This document shows, one piece after another, positions 11,590 to 24,230 of a stretch of DNA of 64,000 nucleotides (its first letter is position 1; every line of letters begins with the position of its first letter). The translations under genes and the position numbers were made by a program. This DNA is from Gigantopelta aegis (lineage: Eukaryota > Mollusca > Gastropoda > Neomphalida > Peltospiridae), in assembly GCF_016097555.1 (NCBI RefSeq), contig NC_054704.1:50157437-50221436 (forward strand), given 5' to 3'. The notes beneath the pieces were generated by a model. It saw nothing but the letters and a program-made list of their open reading frames with translations, was not told where the DNA came from and did not search any database.

Positions 11590-11640
11590 TACGTCACACA
11601 TGACGTCAAGGGATTTTCTAGTGCATAAAAAGATGGCGGT
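11590..11640 (+). promoter_or_regulatory. Candidate promoter of the Kelch gene: CRE plus YY1-type motif
   Basis: A full CRE palindrome TGACGTCA lies at 11601-11608, preceded by ACGTCAC. About 22 bases on is AAGATGGCGGTG, the downstream YY1 motif often found at start sites of TATA-less genes. CpG content rises locally. About 250 bases later GGAATAAG|GTGACC could be the donor of a non-coding first exon, and GCAGCAG just before the Kelch ATG could be its acceptor. This is inference from motifs. Confidence 0.45.
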
Positions 11641-12157
11641 GAAGGTTAGAAGGGCATGGCGATAATGTGGCAAGCTGATTGTCATGGGATAAACCGTCGT
11701 TGCTTGGCACAAAAGGGTGACTTCGCATGCGTTCAGTAGACGCTATTGAACAAGTAGGTGGTATTTGTACACGTTTTGTCACACGAACGATAGCTGCGCC
11801 GTTTGATAAACTTTTTTTGTCGACTGTTGAGCAGACGAATTCCACATTTTGTGAATCATCAGATTTCAGTGATTGCGTGTCGGTGGAATAAGGTGACCAC
11901 TGATAATGTGGTTTGCCATATTAATGAAAGATCTGGTCACTTGGCGCATAATTGTTCAGAACGGAACATGTACATTTTATAGGTAACAGTTTTCATTGAG
12001 AGAGAAAACAACCAACATTTTTATTTTAAAGGAATCGTTGCCTGACTGTGAGAAAGAAAAAAATGTATTCTTCTATTTTGAAGCAATCTAATATGCATTT
12101 GATTTGTTTGAGTTAATTCACCGATTTGAGTGCAAGTTTAAATGACTAAAGCAGCAG

Positions 12158-13939
12158 ATGAAACCAAAAGCAGCCAGTTTTAGACTGAATGTAGATATGG
12201 AGAAGAGAGGTAGTGAGACAAGTACAGATCAGCTGCATGCAAGTTATCTGCTTTACAAGCAGAACTACAGTTTAGATCTTCTGAAAAGTCTAAATGTTTT
12301 CCGCAGTGAAGCATCATTTACAGATGCAATTTTGTGTGTTGGACATGAAGAATTCCCTTGTCACCGAAATGTTCTTGCTGTGAGCAGTCCTTATTTCATG
12401 GCCATGTTTACTAGTGATCTCAAAGAAAGTCGCAATGCTAGAATATGTTTCAGTGAGGTATCACCTTGGACTTTGAAACGAATAATTGACTTTGCTTACA
12501 GTGGTCGGCTTGAAATTACACCCGAAAATGCTCAAGAAATGTTGGCTGCTGGTAATTTATTTCAGTATCCAGACATTGTCAGTGCCTGTTGTGAATTTCT
12601 AGAACAGCAGTTGCATCCGTCTAATTGCTTAGGGATTGAAAACTTTGCTCAGATGCATAGTTGTGATTCTTTGCAACAAAAAGCCATTAAATTCACTGAA
12701 GAAAATTTCAGCATTGTGGTAGAATGTGATGAATTTGTAGATCAGCCACTAGAACGGATAATTCAGTATATATCTAGTGACTTCATCGATGTTCGCACCG
12801 AAGAAACAGTATATGATGCTGTCATGCGATGGATCAAATTTGATCCTGATGAAAGGGACAAGCATCTTCCTGTTTTGTTGCAGAATATACGCTTACCTGT
12901 TTTAGATATATCTAGTTTGCATGCCATGGCAAAAGATCCTTGTATAAGGGGAAGTAAACAGTGTTTAGAGATGATCCAGGAAGCTCAGCTCCAGCATGAA
13001 TCCATTTCCAACCAACATGGACAAAGACGTTGCAGTATGCAGAGTGTTCAGTTTAATCCACGGCCCTCCACAGTTGCCAAGGAGGTAATGGTGGTTGTCT
13101 GTGGCATCAATAGCTATATCACAAAAACTATAGAAATGTATGATCCACAAAAAGAAAAATGGTCTTGGCTACCTGATTTTCCACAACTAATTTCATGGTT
13201 TAGCGTAGCTACAGTTGCTAATTCCATATTTGTGACAGGTGGCATTTGTGATGGTCACATTGTTTCTGAAGTTTGGAAGTTTGATGTGGTCAAGCGAAAA
13301 TGGACAAAGATGCCTTCTATGCCAACTGCTCGGGCAAAGCATGCATCTGTTGAACTTAATGATTGTCTGTATGTGCTTGGTGGCATGGCAGATGGAAATT
13401 TAAAATACGTGGAAGACATAGAGTGTTATAACCCAGTCACCAACTCATGGACAAAAATGGGACACACCTACTTTCCAAGGAAGCAATCTCAGGTTGTAAC
13501 ATTTGGCAATACCCTCGTTGAAATGGGAGGCTTACTGGAAGATGATGTCAAAGTTAAAACCATTGTCAGTTACCTGTGTGCAGACAATGGGGTAGTGAAA
13601 CCAGCCGGAGAGGAGCTTGTACTGCCAGACATGATCCAGTTCTGCCAGGTGATCGTGATAAACAGCGATATCTACATCATGTGGGAAGACACCAAAAAGG
13701 TGATTGCTTTGAATACGGAGAAACAAACATTCCGTCATGTTCCAGATATGCATTATGCTCACTTGCATTGTGGTGCTACAGTTCTTCATGGTAAGATTTA
13801 CGTTTCTGGAGGACTCATCGACTCCAAACCGTCAACCATCGTAGAGTGTTACGATCCACAAACCAACTCTTGGACTATTGCAAAACCCATGCAGGAGCCG
13901 AGAGCCTATCATGGGTTCGTGACCATTCAGATGTGTTAA
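12158..13939 (+). CDS. BTB-BACK-Kelch protein, KLHL24/KLHL35-like, single coding exon
   Basis: Intact 593-codon frame. The BTB domain spans about residues 45-152 (FTDAILCVGHEEFPCHRNVL, then SSPYFMAMF). BACK covers about 157-257 (CLGIENFAQMHS, AVMRWI, IRLPVL). Kelch repeats fill about 308-590, with GG pairs at 361, 408, 457 and 551 and Tyr/Trp signatures such as ECYNPVTNSW and ECYDPQTNSW. Blades four and five are weak. The ending P-M-x-x-P-R-A-Y-H-G-x-V-T-I and the BACK sequence are closest in my memory to KLHL24, but KLHL35 or KLHL6 kin cannot be excluded. Such proteins usually join substrates to CUL3 ubiquitin ligase through BTB and BACK. The ATG follows CAGCAG; an upstream ATG in another frame ends after 13 codons. 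Confidence 0.96.
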   Translation: MKPKAASFRLNVDMEKRGSETSTDQLHASYLLYKQNYSLDLLKSLNVFRSEASFTDAILCVGHEEFPCHRNVLAVSSPYFMAMFTSDLKESRNARICFSEVSPWTLKRIIDFAYSGRLEITPENAQEMLAAGNLFQYPDIVSACCEFLEQQLHPSNCLGIENFAQMHSCDSLQQKAIKFTEENFSIVVECDEFVDQPLERIIQYISSDFIDVRTEETVYDAVMRWIKFDPDERDKHLPVLLQNIRLPVLDISSLHAMAKDPCIRGSKQCLEMIQEAQLQHESISNQHGQRRCSMQSVQFNPRPSTVAKEVMVVVCGINSYITKTIEMYDPQKEKWSWLPDFPQLISWFSVATVANSIFVTGGICDGHIVSEVWKFDVVKRKWTKMPSMPTARAKHASVELNDCLYVLGGMADGNLKYVEDIECYNPVTNSWTKMGHTYFPRKQSQVVTFGNTLVEMGGLLEDDVKVKTIVSYLCADNGVVKPAGEELVLPDMIQFCQVIVINSDIYIMWEDTKKVIALNTEKQTFRHVPDMHYAHLHCGATVLHGKIYVSGGLIDSKPSTIVECYDPQTNSWTIAKPMQEPRAYHGFVTIQMC

Positions 13940-16237
13940 CAAAGCTTTAAAAGTTTCAGATTAACTTAACTAAACATTATCTATATATTTTTGATGCCAA
14001 AAAAGCTTTACATATATATAAGGTATGTAATATTGCACAATTTGCAGGTACAAACATATTGCATTAATTAGTATTCTTTGATTTTATTCTTTGACAAAGA
14101 TATTGTTTGCTCTCACCTGACTATAAATCTACATACGTGTATGAAAAGTAAACTGACAACGTTATAATTATATATAACTAAATAAATATACATGTATATA
14201 TAATAGCATATCTATGTATATTTTTGTATATCTTTGAATGCTTATGTCACCAAGGCTTAAATATATTTTAAAAATTATATAGAAAATTTAGGCCTCTGCA
14301 AATTAGAATTTTTATTAACCTTTTTATGTATATATTGCTAGAATTGAAAACCAAACTAAAGCACTGACCAGTCATTAGATTTTACACAAATGGTAAATCA
14401 GAATTTTAAATACAACTACACAGTCAAACTGATCCTTGATTCAGTTTCATGCAATTTGTGGAGGCCTGAAATTACTGCATGATTGGCACATGAGAAGTCC
14501 AAGTCTTGTTTTATGTTCAGGACAACATGCATATCAATGCAATTCTTAAGTAATGCTACCAAGGGAACCCACAAATTTTAATGTCTTCATCTGACATAAA
14601 TGGAATTCTGGTTTTGTGTGTGTGGTGGGTGGAGGGAATGAGTGTGACAATGTGTGAGTTAATGTGCCATTTTCACAAAATGGGACAAATAACAATAAAG
14701 ACATATAAGACATGGTACAATACATTTTTTATTCAGCAAATATTAATTTGCATTGAAATATTTATAAAACCTCAAATACCACCATCGTCCAATGATAACC
14801 TTAAAACAATTTGAAAATTATTATATAACTTTTATAATAAAATAAGGTCAAACAAGATCATGTCATAAAGTACACAATGTAGATGTGTCTTGTCCTTTTT
14901 TTTTCTCAGCAAAGTATCTTTACATTTTACTGCTTGACTCAAAACAAGAAGTAAAATAGCAGATCCCCCCCCAGAAAACCCAAAAAAAACCCAACAATAA
15001 ACAAAATGTGTCCTATACTAAGAAAATTTATTACCGGCTAGAAATAAATTGGCATGGAGTGAGGGAAGGATTTTGTATAATGTGTGAAAAATTTGAACCT
15101 CTGAGATGTATTTTAGAGCATTATCAGACTTGCGTATGGTATGGTGTATCCGTGGAATTAAAATACAATGTTCAGAACCACAAGCTGAATAGTAGTTGAA
15201 ATGTACTGTCTCTTGAAAAATTACCAGTAAGTATTTGATGATTTTAGCAGATTTGTAGATCTTAAAAAATGGACTTCATATATATTATTGTACTTTTCAC
15301 AAGCTGTTAATACTGCTATTTCATTTATAAAATAGGCAATATTACATTCATTGTGCCATACATAGCCAACAATGTGCTGTCACATTATGTTCAAGTTTAC
15401 ATCAGCCATATGCGTTGCCAAAATATGATTTTAAATCAGATCTGACTTGTAACTATGACAGGTATATTCCATGTTGTCACTTATTGTCTGTCTTTTCTGA
15501 TCAGTCACCTCATTAAGTGACATATGAGTCAGAGGAACATATGATATACCTCATTAATTATAATAACTGTTATACATTGTACATGTAGTTCTAATTGTAT
15601 TAAAAGTAGAAAGCATGTATTTAAATTCAACACTGAAAAGAACCTAAAACCTGTTTTGAGATCTTTACTTTTATTTGTCATTTTTGGAAAAAAAACAATT
15701 GCCAGTGTCATATTGTAGATTGTACACATATGTGCAATACAGTTTAAAAGCTGTTTCAAAATAATCACATGTAGTTTGGTCCATGTAGCAATAAAATACC
15801 TTTAATACCCACCGTCCTTCATCTATATACCGGTATTCAAATGTACCTGTATTATCATGAAAATGAACAGAAAATAGATCTATCTTCTCATAGAATATAA
15901 CACCCACCCCCATATATTTGTGTGCTTGTATGTGCATGTGTGCTCCCCCATGTGCATGTATCATGATTAAAAAAAAGACACACCCACTGTTAGTACTTAC
16001 TACTACTAGTCATATAAATAATTTAGTTATCTCCCTCCAACCAATTGCCAACCTTATGTGATGATGATGTGATCATTTATGGAATAGCCCTAACACCATT
16101 TTAAGTTGTCTTAAGAGTCATCGGGTTACATACATGTACATGTACTTAATAATACCATGATTACCAATATTTTTGTGCTTAGCATTGTCCCCTACTAAAA
16201 ACCATTTTGTAACAATTTAGTATTTATAACATAATTT
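13940..16237 (+). other. SINE-free AT-rich stretch, possible long 3' UTR of the Kelch gene
   Basis: No frame with a domain was recognised. AATAAA-type signals occur repeatedly (for example about 14180, 14694 and 14837). The SINEs that fill other spacers are missing from here to about 21400. Confidence 0.4.
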
Positions 16238-16258
16238 TATATATATATATATATATAT
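16238..16258. repeat. (AT)n microsatellite
   Basis: An uninterrupted TA run of about 20 bases. Confidence 0.9.
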
Positions 16259-16452
16259 GTTTTTAATTATTGCATCATTAAAACCCCGTGTTGATCACAT
16301 ATCAGTCGATATATTAGTGGTCTTCAACAGGAAAGGCGAGTGATCACTCATGCTCACCTCCACCCTTACCTGCAAAGTTTTAGGAGAGCTGCAAATTGAT
16401 TGCCTTGAAAAACATTTTTTAAATAAATTTTATTTAAAACTTCATGTGATTG

Positions 16453-16704
16453 CTCGCCTGGCACCGTTTCAGGAGAGTGTTCTTCACCTCGCCTGGCATC
16501 ATTTAAGGAGAGTGATCTTCAGCTCACCTGGCACCATTTCAGGAGCATGGTCTTTAGCTCACCTGGCATTATTTAAGGAGAGTGATCTTCAGCTCACTTG
16601 GCACCATTTCAGGAGAGTAGTCTTTAGCACACCTGGCACCATTTAAGGAGAGTGATCTTCAGCTCACCTGGCACCATTTCAGGAGAGTTATCTTCAGCTC
16701 ACCT
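16453..16704 (+). repeat. Minisatellite, 35-bp unit, about 7 copies
   Basis: The unit is CTCACCTGGCACCATTT then (C/A)AGGAGAGTGATCTTCAG. TTTCAGG and TTTAAGG versions alternate, so the working period is partly a 70-bp dimer. Confidence 0.9.
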
Positions 16705-17719
16705 TGATTTTGCTCATGGCAAAGACTGTATTAGTGATGTTCTGATTAATTAAGTTTGTTGACCATTGCTAGCTTGAACCATTTGACCAGTTAGTCGAAC
16801 ACAAGTCTCATGACCAGGTACAAACTTATGTAGTTCTTTGTGTACTACCGGTAATTAACAAGGGGAACAATGGCAGGTGATGCTGTAAACAGGCACTGTT
16901 AGCCAGTTGATTATTTTATGAACACATTATGCCTTATTACACACGTGTATACTACAGCTTATTATGATGCATCTTAAACGTAAAAATAAACTGTAATACA
17001 CTGCAGGAAAATCAAAGTTTTTGAGCATTGTAATATATTTTTTGTAGTAAATGGGAAAGACAAAATGGCGATTTTAAAGCATGTTCTCATGGGTAAGATA
17101 CGTAAAATTTTGTCTTCTGTTGTTTACAATAATTTTGTTTGACTATTTTACATATTGATATACATCAATTTCCATTGTTGGTAGTATTAAAAATTTATAA
17201 TTAAATTGATATAATCTTGTCAAATAAGGGTATTTAATGTTGAATAATTAAAATGTACAGTTTAAATGAAATATACATTAAAGATATATAATTAAATGCC
17301 CACTCTAAGATGATACAAACAATTTAAAATCACTGGTGAACAGTACCTATTGAATTTTCAATAAAACTGCTTATTATATATTATGTTTGATATTGTGATA
17401 TATCATTAATATTTTGTTTAAAAGTAGTAGTTTTAACAAGAATTAGTCATCTCATGACATGCAAAACATTACTGGTATTTTGTAAAGTTTGATAACAGGG
17501 GAAACATGACATCTAAATCATTAGGATTCATTTTATAAATACTTTAAAAAGTTTAAATATATATATATATATATATACACGAAAAAGGAAAGGTAGATTG
17601 CAGTTTTGAGGTTACAGTTCTTTACCCTAAGATAACTTGTCGGTATGTACACATGGATATTTTTAACTCCTTCAGTCTTGGCCAGAATCGTAAAAATGAT
17701 GTCATATAGATATTTTGTG
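16705..17719. other. Gap without a recognised gene
   Basis: AT-rich sequence with a short TA run at 17559-17577. No SINE and no coding signal. Confidence 0.4.
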
Positions 17720-17862
17720 CTTCGTCCAAAATTTGGGATTTGTGGAAGCATGGAATCGTTCTAAATTCGCAACCTGTGTTAATACTGTTTTATTTATATC
17801 TTGACCAATGTTGTTACAAATTTCATATATAAATAGAACATTTTTCTTATTTCCAAAACAGT
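17720..17862. repeat. Dispersed repeat copy
   Basis: CTAAATTCGCAACCTGTGTT has a relative at 46885-46945. TTTTATTTATATCTTGACCA recurs at 57887-57952. The three places share parts of one repeat whose ends are not defined. Confidence 0.5.
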
Positions 17863-20800
17863 TTTCCTTTTCTTTTTGCATCAAGCCAAACTGGAATTAT
17901 TGACAAAGGAGACAGGTTTTACTCGTTTGTTGCTACATTAGTTTTTGTCAATGTGCTATGCATTACACTGAATGACCACTTGGGGAACCAGTCAGAATAG
18001 TTTGCAAATGTTTAGCGAAAAATTGGTTGGCTGACTGTTGGCCTATACTTGATAATGATTAATTGGTCAAACGATTCAAGTGCAATGTTTGATGTTCTTG
18101 CTTAAGTGGAACACCACTCTTACATATACATAGTAGAGTGCATATAAGTGAAAAAGAAAGTGCTTTCTTTATAGGTTGTTCTCTTTAGTTATGTACATAG
18201 CACCAGTTTTATAACTAAACCTTTTTCCAAAGTCAGAACAGTACATAATGTTGTGTTTGATAATACATGTACTAGTAAACAGCCCATGTTATTTGTATGA
18301 AAAGTCAGCAATGCCAGTATAAAATCTTACGTAAAATCAATTATTGAAACTTCATTGAAGAGGCACTTGTGTAAGTTTTAAAAATATAAATGTGGAAGCA
18401 AAGTTTACAAACTGTTTTGCTTCAGTGTTTGTTTTTACTAAGGCAATTTTCTTATTTCATGTGCTGCTGAAATGGGTCACATAAAACCATTTACTGTGAA
18501 AACTAGTAAATGAAACACAAGTACAAGTACCTTTCAATCCAAGTTACTAAGGCAATTGAGGGACATATTGGGTAGTAACGTACTGATGAGCTTGAAAGGA
18601 ATATAGTACAAAATATACAAAGTATGGCATCATACCCGTTTTACCCTCTGGCAGAAACCCTGCTAGTACTAGACTTAAAATCGAAGTCTAGCCCCTGTCT
18701 ATAGAGCAGTTATCCCAGCTATCCTGCCTTCTCAACATTACTGGTAAAAACAGCAGTAAAAGTGTACTGCTACTGGGTCTTGTATTTTTGTTTATTAAGT
18801 GCATGTAGCGGAAAAAAGGGAGTATAACTGATACATGTACCTTACATGTTCCTGTTCTATAGCCAAAACATTTATATACTATAAAATAACATTACATTCT
18901 TTCAGCGTAACAACTGTTATTCAGTGCTTTTAAATATACATACAAGTGCATGTCTTTGTGCCTTTTCATGTATATGTATGTCATAAGTTATTTACTGCTA
19001 AAACTGCTTTGTGTATGAATTATGCTTTGCATTTCCATTTGTAGTAGGTACCATTACATTGCATTATAAATTAAATATTTGTTGCTGCTTAATCCTTATT
19101 CACGTGACTAGACCTCTAAGGCATGGAGACAGTATATTTTTATTTTTTATTATTATTATTTTAATATTCAGGGAACATGTTGTTCAGAAACTGTCACAAT
19201 TTACTACACAATTTTAAAACTTTAAACAGTAGTTGCTAATCTATTTTCAATTGACTAGAAATATCACTAAACAAGATTTTGAAAAAAAACCTGTTCCCTA
19301 ATAAGAAATCTCAAGAAATCTATTTGCTAGATACAAAATAGTTAATTAAATATAGGTGTCAGAAGGTGACAGCAATTAAGGGTGGGTTTCATTTACATGT
19401 ATATGTTAATTTGATTTGCAACTAGAGCATCCAATGCATTATCTTCAGTGTTGGGGACTCCCCACTTCTAAGGCCAATAATATGTACAAACAAAATCAGG
19501 CAGAAAAAAAAAGCCAGGGAAAAAAGAGAAACTTAAAGAAACAAATATTTACACTTTATCAGTTGTCAGATAATTCACAAAACCCCCACATAATTCACTC
19601 ATTTATCATATTAAAGATTCATCATGAGATATCTGTTGACACATTTTCATTCCCTACACCTATTTCTAAACATGCAATCTTTTAACAAATCATTTATATT
19701 TCTCATATTAAACTTTTATTACATATAGATCACAAGCAAATGTTAATAATTCACAGTCTTTTAGAAATCACAACTTGGAGGCATTAGCTCAGTCCAGGCA
19801 ACAGGTTTTGAGTCTCTTCTGGAGGCTATGAGTGGCACATTCTATACAAAATTGTTTTTTAAATTATACCTTCAACATACATGTACACCATGCTTTGGTA
19901 ATTCCATTAATTGCAGTTATTTGTTTAGGATGATTAAAATAAATATATTGTTTGAGCCATTTAACATGCTTTATTAATGTTAAATTAGTATATATATATG
20001 GTGTTTCTTTTTTTCATTTTTTTTCCCCCTGTTCTTCTTTCATACTATCACATGTAGCAGATTATGGGTGTAAAATTAACCAGATCTTAACAAACGCTTT
20101 ATGATCTGTTGGCCTGTTCTGTATGAATCATTCTGTCCAGTATTGAGTTCAGTTTTTCTATGCACAGTTTCCTTGAATTTATTAAATATGGTAAAGAATC
20201 CTTGTTCCTATATGTATTCACACGTATCTTTTTCTGACTCAGAACTGTACTTAACTTCATTCAACACTACAGTCATTATTCTGCATTATCATAATTTTTG
20301 TACATTGGAGCTCTGTTCGAAAGGGTACAGATAAACATAGTTGTTCATGTATTATTGAAAAGACCATTCGGAAGGTTTAGTCTTAATTTTTTTCAATAGG
20401 AATATGTATTTTGGCATGGCTTTCCTCTTTAGAGTTACAAATAGCGTTTGACTGCGGCACCAGTACTTTACATTATTACATCTTGTAATAAAACAAGAAT
20501 ATTTTAATATAGATAAAAGCACTGTACATACATGTATGCCTGGAATCATGGGATACAAACAGAATCAAAACCAGACCCCATAATATTGAGTTGTGCTATA
20601 GATCTGGTGCCACATGCTACACCTGAAATGTCTGTTTAGTGAATGATTCATAGTGCTACCAGTATACTGAATTTAACATAATTTTAATTTCTTAGGAGTT
20701 GCCCAACCAAAAGTAACAATCAAATAACTTTGGGGTTTTTCTCTTCTTTTTTTTAACATGGTGTTTTGTTAATGAAGCCGTGATTTTTCATCTTTGAAAT

Positions 20801-21380
20801 GTTTAATAATAACAGTATTCATAAATAATATGTAAAATTATGTTGTTTTTTAATACACATCCATGTATTTTTGCTTCTTTTTTAGTTTTACTTACTTTAT
20901 TTTTCTGTGTATGCCATTTTAAAATGTAAATGGTCACAACAGTGCTGAATTTTGTTGTGTTTATATTTGGCTTTTGTTTCATTTTTTTTTATTGGTTGTG
21001 GACCACAAAGCATTCAAAACCTATAACCCTTTTTGTATGATTGGTTTTGTTTATTTATTCATGTGTTACCAATGGCTTATTACATATATTACACCATTCT
21101 GAAATAAATCCTGTGCTGTGTTGTTGATTATCTTGATCAAACCTTACATGTATGTATTTCAATTTTTTTAACAATAAAAATAAGTTACCATCTTTTTATG
21201 TATTAATTTTACTTGTATTTTATTTACTTTGGTTTATGCCTCTAGTATACAGTCATATACTTGCATAGGAGGAGAGAAAATTTATGACATGGGGTTAGAA
21301 GAGATCAGAATAGGTTTTTTTTCTCATAAACAGGCTATCGTACCATACATTGCAACTTATTGATATACTTAAATCTAATT
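17863..21380. other. Long AT-rich stretch without a recognised gene
   Basis: Open frames here are short and lack domains. Part of a TIR family (CCCGTTTTACCCTCTGGCAG) is visible at about 18634-18662. AATAAA occurs often near 21098-21180. Confidence 0.4.
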
Positions 21381-21383
21381 GCA

Positions 21384-21460
21384 GTTCAAACACCTGTCCT
21401 GGACACACCTCAGTTGCTTGTGCTATTAACAGTGAGTTAATGGTTCATTGCTGGTTACTA
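21384..21460 (+). repeat. Fragment of a dispersed repeat also found at 60335-60468
   Basis: GTTCAAACACCTGTCCTGGACACACCTCAG is mirrored near 60344 by GTTCAAGCACGCTGTCCTGG followed by ACACACCTCAGC. Both continue towards GGGTTA/GAGTTA..GGTTA. Confidence 0.55.
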
Positions 21461-21672
21461 GCGTGCTCTTTTTAATATGTTTTAATTTATTTTATTCTTG
21501 TTTTTAAATTCTTTGGAAATAAAAAGAAATAGGAACTTGATAGGGCGGGAAGCTGCTCCTATGCTGGCGGACGGTACCTGGTAATATACCAATATTCCTC
21601 CAGCCAGTGTTCTAAATTAAAGGGTGACAGCGTCTGTTGAATGATGTAACGTTGTGTTTCTCATGATTACAG

Positions 21673-22060
21673 AGAGGTGCCCCTGGACTTCTGGATCAAC
21701 CAAGTACGTTTCGCTCTGCCAGGCTGACCGGACGCAACTTCTTCATAACCCCTGAAGGTCACTCTCCTAGTGAGCCCAACTACCCAATCAACCAACACCG
21801 AGAATGGAGGGCACGACGGCTGGGTCGGCAGGGGGCGGGGTGCCGGGGGGCGGGGGACATGCCACCAGAAATAGGTTAGGCGCTAGGCGTAGGCGGTTTT
21901 GGCCGTAGGGGGAGATAGGTGAGTCTGGGGGCCTGTCCGCGGCCCCCGGGCGTCTTTCCCCCGGCTTAGGCCACGCTGAAGTTCCCGATAGGATCGGTGT
22001 GACGGTATATGTTTATCTTATGATAGACTTCCCTGGGGCCTAGGCCCAACCTCCAAAAAA
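21673..22060 (+). other. GC-rich retroelement-like segment, unresolved
   Basis: A sharp GC-rich island in AT-rich DNA begins right after a possible acceptor (CATGATTACAG). One frame stays open about 69 codons and includes GRNFFITPEGHSPSEPNYPI. Another frame reads EVPLDFWINQVRFALPG, then stops. The following GTAGGCGGTTTTGGCCGTAG and CCTGTCCGCGGCCCCCGGGC look like the GC-rich 5' part of a non-LTR element, but this is a weak impression. No protein family was recognised. Confidence 0.3.
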
Positions 22061-22413
22061 CCTAAATATCAAGGGTTAAATGTTTTAAAATTAATTATTT
22101 CTTTTTGGAAAACCCGGTCTAAAAATGGCGTCAAAAAAGTTTATTATAGATTTTATAGGTAAAAATTTATTGGGAAAGACATAAACAAATTTAAAACAAT
22201 TAAAGCCCCAATTCCCGATTGGCTGTAAGATCAAAATTGTCCTAATTAATTTTATCACCCCGGACTGGGTTACTGGCATCCAGTGATCGAGCCCGGGGGG
22301 GTCATGCTTGAAACCTTCGTGGTATAGGAGCATGTTAAAATTTTTAACAAACAAACAATTGCTGGTGGTTACTGAGAGAGCAGTCAGTGTAATAGCTTTA
22401 CACCTACCCAGAG

Positions 22414-22737
22414 GCAAGACATAGCCCAGTGGTGAAGCACTCGCTTGATGCACGGTCGGTTTGGGATCGACCCCCATCATTGGGCCCATTGGGCTATTTC
22501 TTGTTCCAGTCAATGTACCATGACTGGTATATCAAAGGCCGTGGTATGTTCCATCCTGTCTGTGGGATGGTGCATATAAAAGATCCCTTGCTGCTAATCG
22601 AAAAGTGTAGCCCATGAAGTGGCGACAGCGGGTTTCCTCTCTCAATATATGTGTGGTCCTTAACCATATGTCCGACGCCATATATCCATAAATAAAATGT
22701 GTTGAGTGCATTGTTAAATAAAATAGTTCCTTCCTTT
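22414..22737 (+). repeat. SINE A, tail type 1, near full length
   Basis: The head ACATAGCCCAGTGGTGAAGC has the tRNA-like A box. Core and AAAAGATCCCTTGCTGCTAA follow. The tail runs through CATATGTCCGACGCCATATA to TAAATAAAATAGTTCCTTCC. Confidence 0.9.
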
Positions 22738-22873
22738 ACACTTACGTATTGAGTCATTACAATTTATCTGCATGAGAGTGGGTATAGAGGTGCAAACCGA
22801 GCACCTACCAGTCATATGTGTGATGGCTTAACCACTACACCACTGAGGCCGAAATCTAGCATATCAATTACCA

Positions 22874-23260
22874 ACCGGCCTCGGTGGCGTCATGGTTAGG
22901 CCATCGGTCTACAGGCTGGTAGGTACTGGGTTCGGATCCCAGTCGAGGCATGGGATTTTTAATCCAGATACCGACTCCAAACCCTGAGTGAGTGCTCCGC
23001 AAGGCTCAATGGGTAGGTGTAAACCACTTGCACCGACCAGTGATCCATAACTGGTTCAACAAAGGCCATGGTTTGTGCTATCCTGCCTGTGGGAAGCGCA
23101 AATAAAAGATCCCTTGCTGCTAATCGGAAGAGTAGCCCATGTAGTGGTGACAGCGGGTTTCCTCTCAAACTCTGTCTGGTCCTTAACCATATGTCTGACG
23201 CCATATAACCATAAATAAAATGTGTTGAGTGCATCATTAAATAAAACATTTCTTTCTTTT
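22874..23260 (+). repeat. SINE B, tail type 1, with perfect 12-bp TSD
   Basis: TATCAATTACCA occurs at 22862-22873 and 23261-23272. Between them lie head B (GGCCTCGGTGGCGTCATGG), the B box GGTTCGGATCCC, the shared body and the type-1 tail. Clean ends imply a recent insertion. Confidence 0.95.
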
Positions 23261-23439
23261 TATCAATTACCATGGCCTTTTAAATACTTGTCACAGAACA
23301 TTGGTCACCAAGAGGGATTGAACCACTGATCCACAGAACACACTGCAATGTCTGCTCTGCAACTTGTATATATCAAAAGCTATGGTATGTAGGAAAGTGC
23401 TTATAAAAGACCTTGATCCCTGTTGGTGAGTCCTTTGGG

Positions 23440-23770
23440 TCATTTCTCATTCCAGCCAGTCCACCATGACTAGTATATCAAAGGCTGTGGTATGTGCTAT
23501 CCTATCGTTGGCTATTGGATTTCAAACATTTGGTAATTCTGACAGTCTCAGAGAGGAAACCCACTACAATTTTTTCGTTAGTAGCAAGGGATCTTTTATA
23601 TGCATCATCCCACAGACAGGATAGCACATACCACAGCCTTTTATATACCAGTGGTGGTGCATTGGCTGGAACAAGAAATAGCCCAATAGGCCCACTGACT
23701 GGAATCGATCCCATAACGACCGCGAATCAAGCGGGTGCTTTACTATTGGGCTATGTCCCACACTCCCAAT
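23440..23770. repeat. SINE pair in inverted arrangement
   Basis: A short plus-strand core (23440-23510) meets a longer minus-strand SINE A copy with type-2 tail (about 23510-23770), ending in the head GGGCTATGTCCCACAC. Confidence 0.85.
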
Positions 23771-23946
23771 ACATATGATATACACATGTTGTAAAGTCAC
23801 TTACCATAATATTTTTAATTTTTTTTGTGTGGCATAAAATGAATTTCGAGCTACTACAAAAAGCAGAATGACTAAAAACATTGAATTTGCTTAAATTGAT
23901 AATTTAAGAAAGATGTTGAAAGTAATACACAATTTAACGATTAACA

Positions 23947-23977
<31 letters not shown>

Positions 23978-24230
23978 AATTACCATACCAGAAATAGTTT
24001 ACACTGTCTAAATAACTAAAGTCATTACTATTACATTGTAAGTATCGCGATGTGTATCGTATCGCAACCCCCCTACCAGAAAACATATCATGTTGTGACT
24101 TTCCTGTATCACATCGTGTCCTATTCGTATCATTACAACTGTAATAGCCATGTACTAGGATGTCACCAGACATTCCTCTTTTTTTTTTCCATCAGTGGAA
24201 TTTAATTCATGTGCTTTATTGTAAACATAA
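23771..24230. other. Gap without a gene; poly-C and CA repeats
   Basis: A run of about 16 C, then (CA)n, lies at 23946-23977. No coding signal. Confidence 0.5.
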
